From the NCBI RefSeq assembly GCF_014652135.1, contig NZ_BMYF01000006.1:111517-175516 (forward strand): a DNA stretch of 64,000 nt, read 5' to 3'. This document shows, piece by piece, positions 50,831 through 60,526 of the stretch. The position numbers were made by a program, and so were the translations under genes. Position 1 is the stretch's first letter. Each line of letters starts with the position of its first letter. The stretch is from Mongoliitalea lutea (GTDB lineage Bacteria; Bacteroidota; Bacteroidia; Cytophagales; Cyclobacteriaceae). The notes under the pieces are model-generated. The model made no database searches. It was not told the origin of the DNA and saw only the letters and a program-made list of their open reading frames with translations.

Positions 50831-51736
50831 ATGACTATCAGAGATTATCATATCCCCGTAATGCTTACTCCTTGCATTGAAGGCTTGGCTATAGATCCGA
50901 ATGGAATCTATGTAGACTTAACCTTTGGTGGAGGAGGCCATTCCAAGGAAATCTTGAAGAACTTGGATAGAGGGCATCTCTATGGTTTTGATCAAGATAC
51001 GGACGCTGAGAAAAATGTACCGAATGACAGTCGGTTTACCTTTGTGCAGGCAAATTTCAGAGATTTCAAAAAGTATCTGAAGCTATATGGTGTGAAGCAA
51101 GTGGATGGTATTTTGGCCGATTTAGGGATCAGTTCCCATCAGATTGATGAGCCAAGTCGTGGGTTTTCGACCCGTTTTGACGGAGCCTTGGATATGCGCA
51201 TGAGCAGTAATCTTGAACTTACAGCTGGAAAAGTATTGAATACCTACGAAGAAGGTCAATTACATAAAATTTTCGGGATTTACGGAGAGGTGAAAAATGC
51301 TAAAACGCTTGCACAGGCCGTAGTATCACGCAGAGCAATGAAGGCTTTTGATACGACAGCTGATTTCAAGGAGTTTTTGCAAAAGTTTGCCCCGAGAGGG
51401 AAGGAGTTTAAATACTTCGCACAAGTATTTCAGGCATTGAGAATTGAGGTAAACGATGAGATGGGTGCTTTGGAAGAGATGCTATTACAGACAGTGGAAG
51501 TGTTGAAGCCGGAGGGAAGATTGGTGATTATGAGTTATCATTCCTTGGAAGATCGCTTAGTTAAAAATTTCATTAATAAAGGAAAGTTTCAGGGAGAGTT
51601 GGAAAAGGATTTCTACGGGAATCCAATCAAGCCCTTGGACTCGGTAGTTCGCAAGGCTATCGTGGCAGATGCAGAAGAGATCGCTCGAAATAACCGTGCG
51701 AGAAGTGCCAAATTGAGAATTGCCAAAAAAAACTAA
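50831..51736 (+). CDS. rsmH: 16S rRNA (cytosine(1402)-N(4))-methyltransferase RsmH
   Basis: 301 residues. Methylates C1402 of 16S rRNA in the decoding centre using SAM. SAM-binding motif GIYVDLTFGGGGHSKEI (about 25-41), ADLGISSHQID, RGFSTRFDGALDMRM, and the C-terminal RLVIMSYHSLEDRLVKNF are family blocks. Second gene of the dcw operon; the FtsL-like start follows one base after the stop. Confidence 0.96.
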   Translation: MTIRDYHIPVMLTPCIEGLAIDPNGIYVDLTFGGGGHSKEILKNLDRGHLYGFDQDTDAEKNVPNDSRFTFVQANFRDFKKYLKLYGVKQVDGILADLGISSHQIDEPSRGFSTRFDGALDMRMSSNLELTAGKVLNTYEEGQLHKIFGIYGEVKNAKTLAQAVVSRRAMKAFDTTADFKEFLQKFAPRGKEFKYFAQVFQALRIEVNDEMGALEEMLLQTVEVLKPEGRLVIMSYHSLEDRLVKNFINKGKFQGELEKDFYGNPIKPLDSVVRKAIVADAEEIARNNRARSAKLRIAKKN

Positions 51737-51737
51737 A

Positions 51738-52118
51738 ATGACTGAGAATACTTTCAGAAAGCGAATCAAAGCGAATAGCAAATCAAAAGGCCCTCAAAAG
51801 AGTCTTTTCTCTCGTTTGGACGAAAAGCTGAATGTTACAGCCATTTTCGGAGAGGGCATTCCGGTAAAGTTTGTGCCTCCGATTTTGTACGCCGCTCTCA
51901 TAGCAATGATTTATATCTGGAGCAATCACCGTTCTGAACGGATGATCAGGCAAATCGAGCGGGTGCAACTGGAAGTAGAGGATTTGAGGGCAGATGTCAC
52001 TACGCTGGAAGCCGAATTTATGTACAGCAGTAAGCAATCAGAAGTAGCAAAAAAGATCCAGATTTTGGGAATAGAAGAAATTAAAGAACCACCATTTAAA
52101 ATAATATCAAAAAAGTGA
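51738..52118 (+). CDS. ftsL: FtsL-like cell division protein
   Basis: 126 residues from ATG 51738; a TTG at 51720 is open in frame but overlaps rsmH. A basic cytoplasmic N-terminus (KRIKANSKSKGP) precedes one helix (about 51-66, FVPPILYAALIAMIYIW), then a periplasmic leucine-zipper coiled coil (about 70-105, RMIRQIERVQLEVEDLRADV). Size, topology and place between rsmH and ftsI identify the bitopic divisome protein FtsL, though sequence conservation is low. Its stop overlaps the GTG of ftsI. Confidence 0.8.
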   Translation: MTENTFRKRIKANSKSKGPQKSLFSRLDEKLNVTAIFGEGIPVKFVPPILYAALIAMIYIWSNHRSERMIRQIERVQLEVEDLRADVTTLEAEFMYSSKQSEVAKKIQILGIEEIKEPPFKIISKK

Positions 52119-54220
52119 ATATCAAAAGTTCTATAGTGTTACGCGTAAGAATCGCCTTCATCTTGGTGGCGATCTTTGCTATCGCTATTTTTTATAGAAT
52201 TATGGTATTACAGGTGTCTGAGCGGGATGTTTGGGAAGCAAAAGCAGAGAATTTACACTATCAAATGAGACCTATCTCAGCCACGAGAGGTAATATCTAT
52301 GCAGGTGACGGTAGTTTATTGGCTACAAGTTTGCCTTTTTACAGAGTTGCATTGGATCCCATGGTAGCCTCCGATGAAGTTTTCAAAGCAGGAATCGATA
52401 CCCTTGCCAATAAGTTAGCTGCATTTTACAAAGACCAATCTGCGATAGCCTACAAGCGAATGATCAGTGATGCCCGCTCATCCAAGAAGCGTTACCTTAT
52501 CCTCAATAGGACTCAGGTTGGGTATCAGGAGATGCAGGAGATGAGTTCTTGGCCGATTTTCAATAGAGGTAGAAATGGTGGAGGAGTATTGTTTGAAAAA
52601 GTAGAAAAACGTTATAGGCCCTTCAAGGATCTTGCCGGAAGGACAGTGGGCTTTGTTAATGAAGATGATTACGGAGCTGGGTTGGAATACAGTTTCAATG
52701 AATACCTTTCTGGGAAAAACGGAGAAGCATTGTTTCAGAGAATAGCAGGAGGTGTTTGGAAACCTGTATTCGATGCAGCAGATGTAAAGCCAGACGATGG
52801 ATTTGATGTGATGACTACCTTGGATGTCAATATTCAGGATGTAGCCGAGTCAGCATTACTCCGTCAGTTAATTGCCAAAGATGCGGCATTTGGTTCGGTT
52901 ATCGTTATGGAGGTAGCTACAGGGCATATAAAGGCCATTGCCAATTTGCAGAAAAATAAAAACGGGAGAGGATACGGAGAGAATTATAATTATGCCATTG
53001 GAGACCAAGGATTGACAGAGCCAGGATCTACATTCAAATTACTTTCCATGTTGGCTTTGTTGGAAGAAGGGAAAGTTGGTCTTTCTGACAAAGTAGATAC
53101 AGGAGAAGGAGTGTACAAGTTTTACGATCGAAAAATGACCGATGCCAGAACAGGTGGATTCGGCGTATTGACTGTACAAGAGGTTTTTGAAAAGTCTTCC
53201 AATATTGGCGTATCCAAACTAGTAGAGCAGAATTTCGGTCATAATCCATCAAAGTTTGTCGGATACTTAGAAAAGGTAGGGTTGGATAAGTCAGTTGGGT
53301 TCCAATTGATCGGTGAAGGTGAACCGTATTTCAAAAAGCCTGGAAGCAAACTATGGTATGGCACTACCTTGCCTTGGATGTCTATAGGCTATGAAGCCAA
53401 ATTGACACCTCTTCACACCTTGATGCTGTACAATGCGGTGGCCAATAATGGCACCATGGTCAAGCCCATCATTGTACAGGCTATCGCCAAAGGTGGTAAA
53501 GTGGATACAAAGTTTGAGACAGAGATTCTACGTAAAAAAATCGCATCCGACAAGACGATCAAGCAATTACAAGAACTGTTGGAAGGAGTGGTGACTAACG
53601 GAACGGCCAGAAATATCTATAGCAATGAGTATAAAATTGCTGGAAAAACAGGGACCGCTCAGAAATTGGTCGATGGAAGATATACCCAACGCTACTACAC
53701 TTCTTTTGCAGGATATTTCCCAGCTGACAAGCCCAAGTATTCGGCCATTGTAGTGATTGATAGTCCGGTTGGTTTCAATGCTTATGGAGGAGATATTTCA
53801 GCCCCTGTGTTCAAGGAAATTGCTGACATGATTTTTTCTCAAGACATCGAGCTTAATCATAGAATTCCTTCTAAAATATTTAAAGCATCAGCAACCACAT
53901 TTCCTGCCATCAAGACAGGTAAAGTGGACGAACTCCAAATGATCTGTAACAAATTTGGAATTTCAAATCATTTTCAGGGAAGTGCAGATGCTTGGGTGAG
54001 ACCTGTTTCACAATCAAAATCCATTCAATGGCAGCAAAAAGCCAATACTGAAAAAACAGTGCCAGATGTGAGCGGAATGACATTGAGAGATGCATTGTAT
54101 GTATTGGAAAATAAGGGTTTACGGGTTATTTATCAGGGTAAAGGCAAGGTAAAAGATCAGTCTATACCAGCTGGTGCACCAGTACAACAAAATAACATCA
54201 TTAATTTGGTTTTGGGATAA
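52115..54220 (+). CDS. ftsI: Division-specific transpeptidase FtsI (PBP3), with PASTA domain
   Basis: 701 residues from GTG 52115 (GTGA overlap with ftsL). One N-terminal helix (about 9-30), a dimerisation domain (RPISATRGNIYAGDG), and the transpeptidase with Ser305-Thr-Phe-Lys308 (nucleophile Ser305), SSN 361-363 and KTG 511-513. It crosslinks septal peptidoglycan in the periplasm. One PASTA domain ends the protein (about 648-701, VPDVSGMTLRDALYVLENKGL). Such a domain is usual in Firmicutes PBP2x but is also found in Bacteroidota FtsI. Confidence 0.95.
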   Translation: MNIKSSIVLRVRIAFILVAIFAIAIFYRIMVLQVSERDVWEAKAENLHYQMRPISATRGNIYAGDGSLLATSLPFYRVALDPMVASDEVFKAGIDTLANKLAAFYKDQSAIAYKRMISDARSSKKRYLILNRTQVGYQEMQEMSSWPIFNRGRNGGGVLFEKVEKRYRPFKDLAGRTVGFVNEDDYGAGLEYSFNEYLSGKNGEALFQRIAGGVWKPVFDAADVKPDDGFDVMTTLDVNIQDVAESALLRQLIAKDAAFGSVIVMEVATGHIKAIANLQKNKNGRGYGENYNYAIGDQGLTEPGSTFKLLSMLALLEEGKVGLSDKVDTGEGVYKFYDRKMTDARTGGFGVLTVQEVFEKSSNIGVSKLVEQNFGHNPSKFVGYLEKVGLDKSVGFQLIGEGEPYFKKPGSKLWYGTTLPWMSIGYEAKLTPLHTLMLYNAVANNGTMVKPIIVQAIAKGGKVDTKFETEILRKKIASDKTIKQLQELLEGVVTNGTARNIYSNEYKIAGKTGTAQKLVDGRYTQRYYTSFAGYFPADKPKYSAIVVIDSPVGFNAYGGDISAPVFKEIADMIFSQDIELNHRIPSKIFKASATTFPAIKTGKVDELQMICNKFGISNHFQGSADAWVRPVSQSKSIQWQQKANTEKTVPDVSGMTLRDALYVLENKGLRVIYQGKGKVKDQSIPAGAPVQQNNIINLVLG

Positions 54221-55684
54221 ATGAGAGTGCTGAAAGACATATTGTACAAAGTCTCCCTAGTATCTACTGTTGGAGATATGGAGCAGGTGATCGGGGAGAT
54301 TCACTTTGATAGCCGTAAGGTGAAGCAAGGTGATCTATTTGTTGCCATACCAGGTACTCAGGTAGATGGGCACGACTTTATCCCTACAGCCATCGCTAAT
54401 GGTGCGTCTTGCATCGTCTGCGAACAACTTCCATCAGAACAGTTGGATAAAGTTGCTTACATCCAGGTAGTCAATTCTCCTCGCGCTTTGGGGATCATGG
54501 CTTCCAATTATTACGAAAATCCATCTGAGAAGCTGAAGCTTGTGGCGGTGACCGGTACCAATGGTAAAACTAGCACCGTCACACTTCTTTTCCAGTTATT
54601 TATGGAGATGGGCTATCGCTCAGGGATGATTTCTACTGTAGAAAATCGCATCCACGACTCGATAGTGCCTTCTTCTCATACTACTCCTGATTCTCTACAA
54701 TTGCAAGCACTATTGAAAAAAATGGTAGATGCAGGTTGTACGCATTGCTTTATGGAGGCGAGTTCTCATGCGATTGTGCAGGAAAGAATTGCAGGCCTTC
54801 ACTTGGCAGGTGCAGTGTTTACCAATATCACTCATGATCACTTGGATTACCACGGCACTTTTGATGAGTATATTAAAGCTAAGAAAAAACTTTTTGATGA
54901 ATTGGCTAAGGACGCATTTGCCTTGGTAAATGCAGATGATAAGCGGGGCATGGTGATGTTACAAAATTGTAAATCGACCCATCAAACATTCGCACTAAAA
55001 TATCCTGCTGACTTCAAAGCCAAGGTACTGTCCAACACTCTTGAAGGGTTGGAACTGGATATCAACAATAAGCAGATTTGGTTTCGCATGATCGGTGAAT
55101 TCAATGCTTACAATCTCTTGGGAGTGTATGGTACGGCAGTATTGTTGGGTGAAGATGAAGAAGAGGTGTTGATGCAATTGTCCAAAGTACGTGGTGCTCA
55201 AGGAAGATTTGATCAAATACATGTAGGTGGTGTTACTGCGATTGTAGACTATGCACATACACCAGATGCCTTGGAGAATGTCCTCAAAACTATCGCGGGT
55301 GTGCGCACCGGAGGGGAGCAGGTAATCACGGTTGTGGGTTGTGGTGGAAATCGTGACCGAAGCAAACGTCCTTTGATGGCAAAGATCGCTACACAATTAA
55401 GCGATCGAGTGATTTTGACTTCCGATAATCCACGGGATGAAGAGCCTGAGGCTATTCTGAAGGAAATGGAAGCTGGCGTCAATCCAGTGGACTTTAAAAA
55501 AACCATGACCATTGTGGACCGAAGAGAAGCGATCAAAACGGCCGGTATTCTAGCCAATGCAGGGGATATCATTTTGATTGCAGGAAAAGGACATGAAACC
55601 TATCAGGAAATTAAAGGGGTGAAATATCCTTTTGATGATCGCGCAGTAGCGCTTGAATTACTAGAACTATTGAAAAAAAATTGA
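54221..55684 (+). CDS. murE: UDP-MurNAc-tripeptide synthetase MurE (meso-DAP type)
   Basis: 487 residues. Adds the third stem-peptide residue to UDP-MurNAc-L-Ala-D-Glu. ATP loop [16 protein letters not shown] (about 108-123), carbamylated-Lys region, [10 protein letters not shown], and [22 protein letters not shown]. The motif DNPRDEEP near residue 405 is the DNPR signature for meso-diaminopimelate rather than lysine. The first base follows directly on the ftsI stop. murF, which often comes next, is missing: mraY starts one base after this stop. Confidence 0.95.
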   Translation: MRVLKDILYKVSLVSTVGDMEQVIGEIHFDSRKVKQGDLFVAIPGTQVDGHDFIPTAIANGASCIVCEQLPSEQLDKVAYIQVVNSPRALGIMASNYYENPSEKLKLVAVTGTNGKTSTVTLLFQLFMEMGYRSGMISTVENRIHDSIVPSSHTTPDSLQLQALLKKMVDAGCTHCFMEASSHAIVQERIAGLHLAGAVFTNITHDHLDYHGTFDEYIKAKKKLFDELAKDAFALVNADDKRGMVMLQNCKSTHQTFALKYPADFKAKVLSNTLEGLELDINNKQIWFRMIGEFNAYNLLGVYGTAVLLGEDEEEVLMQLSKVRGAQGRFDQIHVGGVTAIVDYAHTPDALENVLKTIAGVRTGGEQVITVVGCGGNRDRSKRPLMAKIATQLSDRVILTSDNPRDEEPEAILKEMEAGVNPVDFKKTMTIVDRREAIKTAGILANAGDIILIAGKGHETYQEIKGVKYPFDDRAVALELLELLKKN

Positions 55685-55685
55685 C

Positions 55686-56897
55686 ATGTTGTATCCAATT
55701 TTTGAATACTTAGACCGAGTGCTTGATGTCCCTGGAACGGGAGTGTTCCGCTATATCTCTTTTAGAGCAGGTATGGCGGCACTCTTGTCTCTCATCATCA
55801 CCATCACCTTCGGTAAAAACATCATCGATTGGATCAGAAGCAAGCAAATCGGTGAGACGGTTCGTGATCTTGGCTTGGAAGGACAAGCAGAGAAAAAAGG
55901 AACACCTACCATGGGAGGACTCATGATTATGGCAGGTATTATCATACCGACCTTGTTGTTTGCCAATATCAATAACATCTACATTATTCTTTTATTGGTA
56001 ACCACTGTATGGTTGGGTGTAATTGGGTTCTTGGATGATTATATCAAGGTATTCAGAAGGAATAAAGAAGGCCTCAGAGGCCGGTTTAAAATTGCAGGAC
56101 AAATCATCATCGGGATTATTGTAGGAGCTACCTTATATTTCCATGAAGGAGTTGTCGTGCGAGAATTCACCAATCCTGTGTCCATCGAAGAAGGTGTGGT
56201 AGAAACACCCGCTTACCGAGATGTTAAAGTTGCAAAAACAACCATTCCGTTCTTAAAAAATAACGAACTCAATTACGAAAATTTCCTTGGATTCTTAGGA
56301 GAAGGCGTTACGCCAATCCTCTATATTCTTTTGGTGATTTTCATCATTACTGCCGTGTCCAACGGTGCCAATATTACGGATGGCATCGATGGACTTGCAG
56401 CAGGTACTTCGGCAATTATTGGGCTAGCAATAGCCATTTTCGCCTACATCTCAGGTAATGCTATTTTCTCACAATACCTCAACATCTTCTTCATCCCGAA
56501 TTCCGGGGAGTTGGTTATTTTCTGTGCGGCTTTTGTGGGTGCATGTGTGGGTTTCCTTTGGTACAATGCCTACCCAGCCCAAGTATTTATGGGAGATACC
56601 GGGAGCTTGATGTTGGGCGGAGTGATTGCAGTGTTGTCGTTGACCTTGAGGAAGGAGTTATTGCTACCGATTTTATGCGGGATTTTCGTGATTGAAAATG
56701 CCTCTGTAATTATTCAGGTGTCATACTTCAAATACACAAAAAAGAAATATGGTGAAGGTAGAAGAATCTTTTTGATGTCTCCGCTTCATCATCATTATCA
56801 AAAGAAAAATATTCATGAAGCTAAGATTGTGACGAGGTTCTGGATCATTGGAATTCTATTAGCCATTATCACACTCGCAACATTGAAATTACGATAA
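55686..56897 (+). CDS. mraY: Phospho-MurNAc-pentapeptide-transferase MraY
   Basis: 403 residues, ten membrane helices. Makes lipid I from UDP-MurNAc-pentapeptide and undecaprenyl phosphate. Catalytic Asp pair in [28 protein letters not shown], and [19 protein letters not shown] with the MPLHHH-type motif [10 protein letters not shown] near the end. A loop of about 40 residues ([18 protein letters not shown]) longer than in E. coli is common in Bacteroidota MraY. One base each side separates it from murE and murD. Confidence 0.96.
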   Translation: MLYPIFEYLDRVLDVPGTGVFRYISFRAGMAALLSLIITITFGKNIIDWIRSKQIGETVRDLGLEGQAEKKGTPTMGGLMIMAGIIIPTLLFANINNIYIILLLVTTVWLGVIGFLDDYIKVFRRNKEGLRGRFKIAGQIIIGIIVGATLYFHEGVVVREFTNPVSIEEGVVETPAYRDVKVAKTTIPFLKNNELNYENFLGFLGEGVTPILYILLVIFIITAVSNGANITDGIDGLAAGTSAIIGLAIAIFAYISGNAIFSQYLNIFFIPNSGELVIFCAAFVGACVGFLWYNAYPAQVFMGDTGSLMLGGVIAVLSLTLRKELLLPILCGIFVIENASVIIQVSYFKYTKKKYGEGRRIFLMSPLHHHYQKKNIHEAKIVTRFWIIGILLAIITLATLKLR

Positions 56898-56898
56898 G

Positions 56899-58248
56899 AT
56901 GCAACAAAGGATAGTCATAGTAGGTGCAGGCGAAAGCGGAATGGGAGCAGCAATGCTTGCCAAACAGCAGGGCTATGCCGTGTGGGTATCCGATGGTGGT
57001 TTTATCCGTGCAGATAGAAAAGAGCAGTTGAACCATGCTTCCATTGCTTTTGAAGAAGGGGGGCATTCAGCTGAACATGTTTTGGCAGCTGATCTAATTA
57101 TCAAGAGTCCTGGGATTTCTCCTCAGGCGGAGATCATTCAAGCCGCAATTGCCAAAGGAATAGCAGTTATAGACGAGTTGGAATTTGCCAGCAGGTTTAC
57201 GCAAGGAAAGGTGATCGCAATCACTGGAACCAACGGTAAGACTACTACCACTTTATTGACTTATCACCTCTTGAAAGAAGCAGGAATTGATGTGGGGTTG
57301 GCTGGAAACGTAGGTCAAAGTTGGGCAGGTCAATTAGCCGAAGGCAAAGATCATGCTTGGTGGGTGTTGGAGACGAGCAGTTTTCAGATAGATGGTTTTG
57401 TGACATTCAAGCCAAGTGTTGCGGTATTGACCAATATCACTCCGGATCATTTGGATCGCTATGCTTACGAGATTGATAATTACATACAGTCCAAGATGTC
57501 GCTTTTTGCGCGTATGCAGGCTTCAGATACTGCTATTATTTATGCAGCGGATGCATTGACCCAAAGAGGATTTTCTCTAAGTCAGGTCAATGCAAGTGTT
57601 CGGAAAGTGTCATTGGATTCCAAAGAAGGGATGGATGCGTATTTGGAAGGTGATGATACTATTCAAATACAAAATTGGTCGATTTCAGTTGCTGAACTTT
57701 CCATTCAAGGGAAGCACAATGTGCTCAATGCAATGATGGCGTTATTAGCGGCCAAAGCAGTTGGGGTTTCTGAGGTGAGTACTCGAAAAAGTATCCAAAC
57801 ATTCCAAAATGCTGCCCATCGAATGGAGCCTATCGGTAGCATCAATGGAGTGACTTTCATTAATGATAGTAAAGGTACCAATGTAGATGCCACTGCCTAC
57901 GCTTTGGATAGCTTCAAAAGCCCTTTGGTATGGATAGCTGGGGGAGTGGACAAAGGAAATGATTACAGTGTACTCTATCCGATCATTGAAGGTAAAGTAA
58001 AAGCCTTGGTCTGTTTGGGAAAAGATAATTCAAAATTGAAGAAGGCATTTGGTGCACATATTTCACAGATACAGGAGACCGAAGATATGTGTGAGGCGGT
58101 CAAACTATCCATGGAATTAGCAGTGGCAGGAGATATTGTATTGCTTTCTCCAGCTTGTGCAAGTTTTGACCTCTTCAAAAATTATGAAGATAGAGGAAAT
58201 CAGTTTAGAGAATCCGTACTGGCATTAGAAAGGGGGATGGTCGTATGA
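56899..58248 (+). CDS. murD: UDP-MurNAc-L-alanine:D-glutamate ligase MurD
   Basis: 449 residues, cytoplasmic. N-terminal Rossmann start RIVIVGAGESGMGAAML, ATP loop VIAITGTNGKTTTTLLTYH (about 109-127), ETSSFQIDG, TNITPDHLDRY, HRMEPIGSINGVTFINDSKGTN and LSPACASFD. All substrate and ATP motifs are intact. Four-base ATGA overlap with ftsW. Confidence 0.96.
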   Translation: MQQRIVIVGAGESGMGAAMLAKQQGYAVWVSDGGFIRADRKEQLNHASIAFEEGGHSAEHVLAADLIIKSPGISPQAEIIQAAIAKGIAVIDELEFASRFTQGKVIAITGTNGKTTTTLLTYHLLKEAGIDVGLAGNVGQSWAGQLAEGKDHAWWVLETSSFQIDGFVTFKPSVAVLTNITPDHLDRYAYEIDNYIQSKMSLFARMQASDTAIIYAADALTQRGFSLSQVNASVRKVSLDSKEGMDAYLEGDDTIQIQNWSISVAELSIQGKHNVLNAMMALLAAKAVGVSEVSTRKSIQTFQNAAHRMEPIGSINGVTFINDSKGTNVDATAYALDSFKSPLVWIAGGVDKGNDYSVLYPIIEGKVKALVCLGKDNSKLKKAFGAHISQIQETEDMCEAVKLSMELAVAGDIVLLSPACASFDLFKNYEDRGNQFRESVLALERGMVV

Positions 58249-59414
58249 ACGCACTGAAAGCATGGTTTGATAGAAATTTGAAAGGCGATCCAATCATTTG
58301 GTTCATCGTGATTCTACTTTCTATCCTCAGCATTCTGGTCGTGTACTCAGCGACAGGAACCTTAGCGCATAAAAGAGCGGGAGGGGATACCGAGAAATAT
58401 TTATTCTCCCATGCGTTATATGTAGGTTTTGCGCTTTTCTTGATGTGGATAGCAAGTAATATAAAATATAAGTATTATGGTGGTCTCGGTAAGTTTTTGC
58501 TGATGCTATCTGTGCCTTTATTGCTTGTTACTTATTTCTTCGGCTCAGCTGTTAACGAAGCAAATCGATGGTTCCAAATACCTTGGACCAATATTGCTTT
58601 TCAACCATCAGATGTTGCAAAAATGGCTTTAATAGCCACATTGGCTTCTTTATTGGCCAAAAGACAGCGCAATATTGCCGATTTCAAGCAGTCCTTGATC
58701 CCCATGATTTTGGTGGTAGGTTTGATCTGTCTATTGATTGGGTTGGCCAATATGTCCACGGCAATCTTGTTGTTTTCAACTTGCTTGTTGCTGATGTTTA
58801 TCGGAAGGGTGCCGTTGAAGCAAATCGCTCTTTTGTTGCTAGTAGGGGGTATTGCTCTTTCCGCAGCGATGATGTTGGGTCAGCGTGGTGGTACTTTCCA
58901 ATCTAGGATAGCATCCTTCGCAAATAAGGAGGAAATTCCATATCAGGCTGAGCATTCTTTTATAGCCATTTCAACTGGTGGATTAACTGGAAAAGGTCCT
59001 GGCAAATCCGAGCAGCGCAATACCTTGCCTCACCCGTATTCTGATTTTATATATTCCATCATTGTGGAGGAATACGGATTGATTGGGGGAGTGGGTGTGC
59101 TGTTTTTATACCTGGCATTACTCTACCGTGGCATGCGCATCGTCGTATCGTCTACCAAACCATTTGGGGGATTGCTTTCTGCAGGTTTGAGCTTTGCATT
59201 GGTCTTGCAAGCCATGGTCAATATGGCGGTAGCGGTTGGTTTAGGACCAATTACAGGATTGCCTTTGCCCTTGTTGAGCATGGGAGGGACATCCTTATTT
59301 CTTACAGGATTTTCGATAGGAATTATTCTCAGTGTGAGTCGAGGTGATCATGAGGATCAACTGGATGCGGCACCGGATCAAAATAAACGAAGAAAAGCAT
59401 TTCAGGCTGCCTAA
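58245..59414 (+). CDS. ftsW: Septal peptidoglycan polymerase FtsW (SEDS family)
   Basis: 389 residues with about ten helices. SEDS glycosyltransferase that polymerises lipid II with FtsI. Blocks: ILSILVVYSATGTLA (helix 1), NRWFQIPWTNIAFQPSDVAKMALIATLA (the W-x-x-x-P-x-x-x-Q-P-S-E/D region), HSFIAISTGGLTGKGPGKS, LPHPYSDFIYSIIVEEYGLIGG, and TGLPLPLLSMGGTS. Within the dcw operon after murD; its stop overlaps the murG start by one base. Confidence 0.95.
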   Translation: MNALKAWFDRNLKGDPIIWFIVILLSILSILVVYSATGTLAHKRAGGDTEKYLFSHALYVGFALFLMWIASNIKYKYYGGLGKFLLMLSVPLLLVTYFFGSAVNEANRWFQIPWTNIAFQPSDVAKMALIATLASLLAKRQRNIADFKQSLIPMILVVGLICLLIGLANMSTAILLFSTCLLLMFIGRVPLKQIALLLLVGGIALSAAMMLGQRGGTFQSRIASFANKEEIPYQAEHSFIAISTGGLTGKGPGKSEQRNTLPHPYSDFIYSIIVEEYGLIGGVGVLFLYLALLYRGMRIVVSSTKPFGGLLSAGLSFALVLQAMVNMAVAVGLGPITGLPLPLLSMGGTSLFLTGFSIGIILSVSRGDHEDQLDAAPDQNKRRKAFQAA

Positions 59415-60526
59415 TGGATCAAGCAAAAGGAATATATCGCATCATGATAAGTGGAGGAGGTACCGGAGGGCACATCTATCCTGCTATTGCCATAGCGAAT
59501 GCTTGGAAAGAACGCTTTCCAAGGACAGAGTTCCTATTTGTTGGTGCTGAAGGAAAGATGGAGATGGAAAAAGTACCTGAAGCAGGATATAGAATAGAAG
59601 GATTGAAAGTAGCAGGATTGCAGCGAAGCTTGAGCTTAAGCAATTTAAGCTTGCCATTCAAATTATTAAATAGCTTGAAAAAGGCAGGGCAATTGATTCA
59701 GGAATTTAAGCCGGATGCAGTTGTGGGAGTTGGAGGATATGCAAGTGCACCGGTATTGTATATGGCACAGCGTAAAAAAATCCCAACCCTTATTCAGGAG
59801 CAAAATTCCTACGCTGGTTTGACCAATAAGTTGCTGGCTAAAAAAGCATATAAAATCTGCGTGGCCTATCCGAATATGGAGCAGTTTTTCCCTAAAGATA
59901 AATTGGTCTTCACAGGAAATCCGGTTCGGAAGGATATTCTGAATTTGGATGGGAAAAAGGAGTTTGGCCTAGAAAAGTTTGGCCTAAGTGCCGATAGAAA
60001 AACCATCCTTGTGATTGGTGGAAGTTTAGGCGCACGCACGATCAATCAAGCGATGTTGGCAGATATGAAAGCTTTGGAGCATGCAGGCTATCAGGTATTG
60101 TGGCAAACAGGGAAGTTTTACTTCGAAGACATGCATGCACAAGTGCAGGCTGCTCAACTGAAACACATCCACCCGATGCAGTTTCTAAAGGAGATGGATT
60201 TGGCCTATGCAACGGCTGACCTGATTGTATCGAGAGCAGGTGCGTTATCTGTTTCAGAATTGAGTTTGGTGGGAAAAGCAGTAGTCTTTATCCCTTCTCC
60301 CAATGTGGCAGAAGACCATCAAACCAAAAATGCAATGGCTTTTGTACAGGCCCATGCTGCTGTCTTGCTGAAAGATGCAGAGGTAGTGGGGAATTTGAAA
60401 AACACGATTGATCAAATCCTGGGAAATCCTGCTCAGGTAGCGGAACTAGGTAAAAATATTCAAACGCTGGCGAAGCCGTCAGCAGCAGAAGAAATCATTG
60501 AAGCATTGGAATCAATTATTAAATGA
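59414..60526 (+). CDS. murG: UDP-GlcNAc:lipid I N-acetylglucosaminyltransferase MurG
   Basis: 370 residues, peripheral membrane GT28 enzyme that makes lipid II. The glycine loop ISGGGTGGHIYPAIAIA is at about 13-29, a second one in VIGGSLGARTINQAM, and the donor-site motif in SRAGALSVSELSLVGKAVVFIP and DHQTKNA. The 12 residues before the loop are slightly longer than usual. It overlaps murC by four bases (ATGA). Confidence 0.96.
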   Translation: MDQAKGIYRIMISGGGTGGHIYPAIAIANAWKERFPRTEFLFVGAEGKMEMEKVPEAGYRIEGLKVAGLQRSLSLSNLSLPFKLLNSLKKAGQLIQEFKPDAVVGVGGYASAPVLYMAQRKKIPTLIQEQNSYAGLTNKLLAKKAYKICVAYPNMEQFFPKDKLVFTGNPVRKDILNLDGKKEFGLEKFGLSADRKTILVIGGSLGARTINQAMLADMKALEHAGYQVLWQTGKFYFEDMHAQVQAAQLKHIHPMQFLKEMDLAYATADLIVSRAGALSVSELSLVGKAVVFIPSPNVAEDHQTKNAMAFVQAHAAVLLKDAEVVGNLKNTIDQILGNPAQVAELGKNIQTLAKPSAAEEIIEALESIIK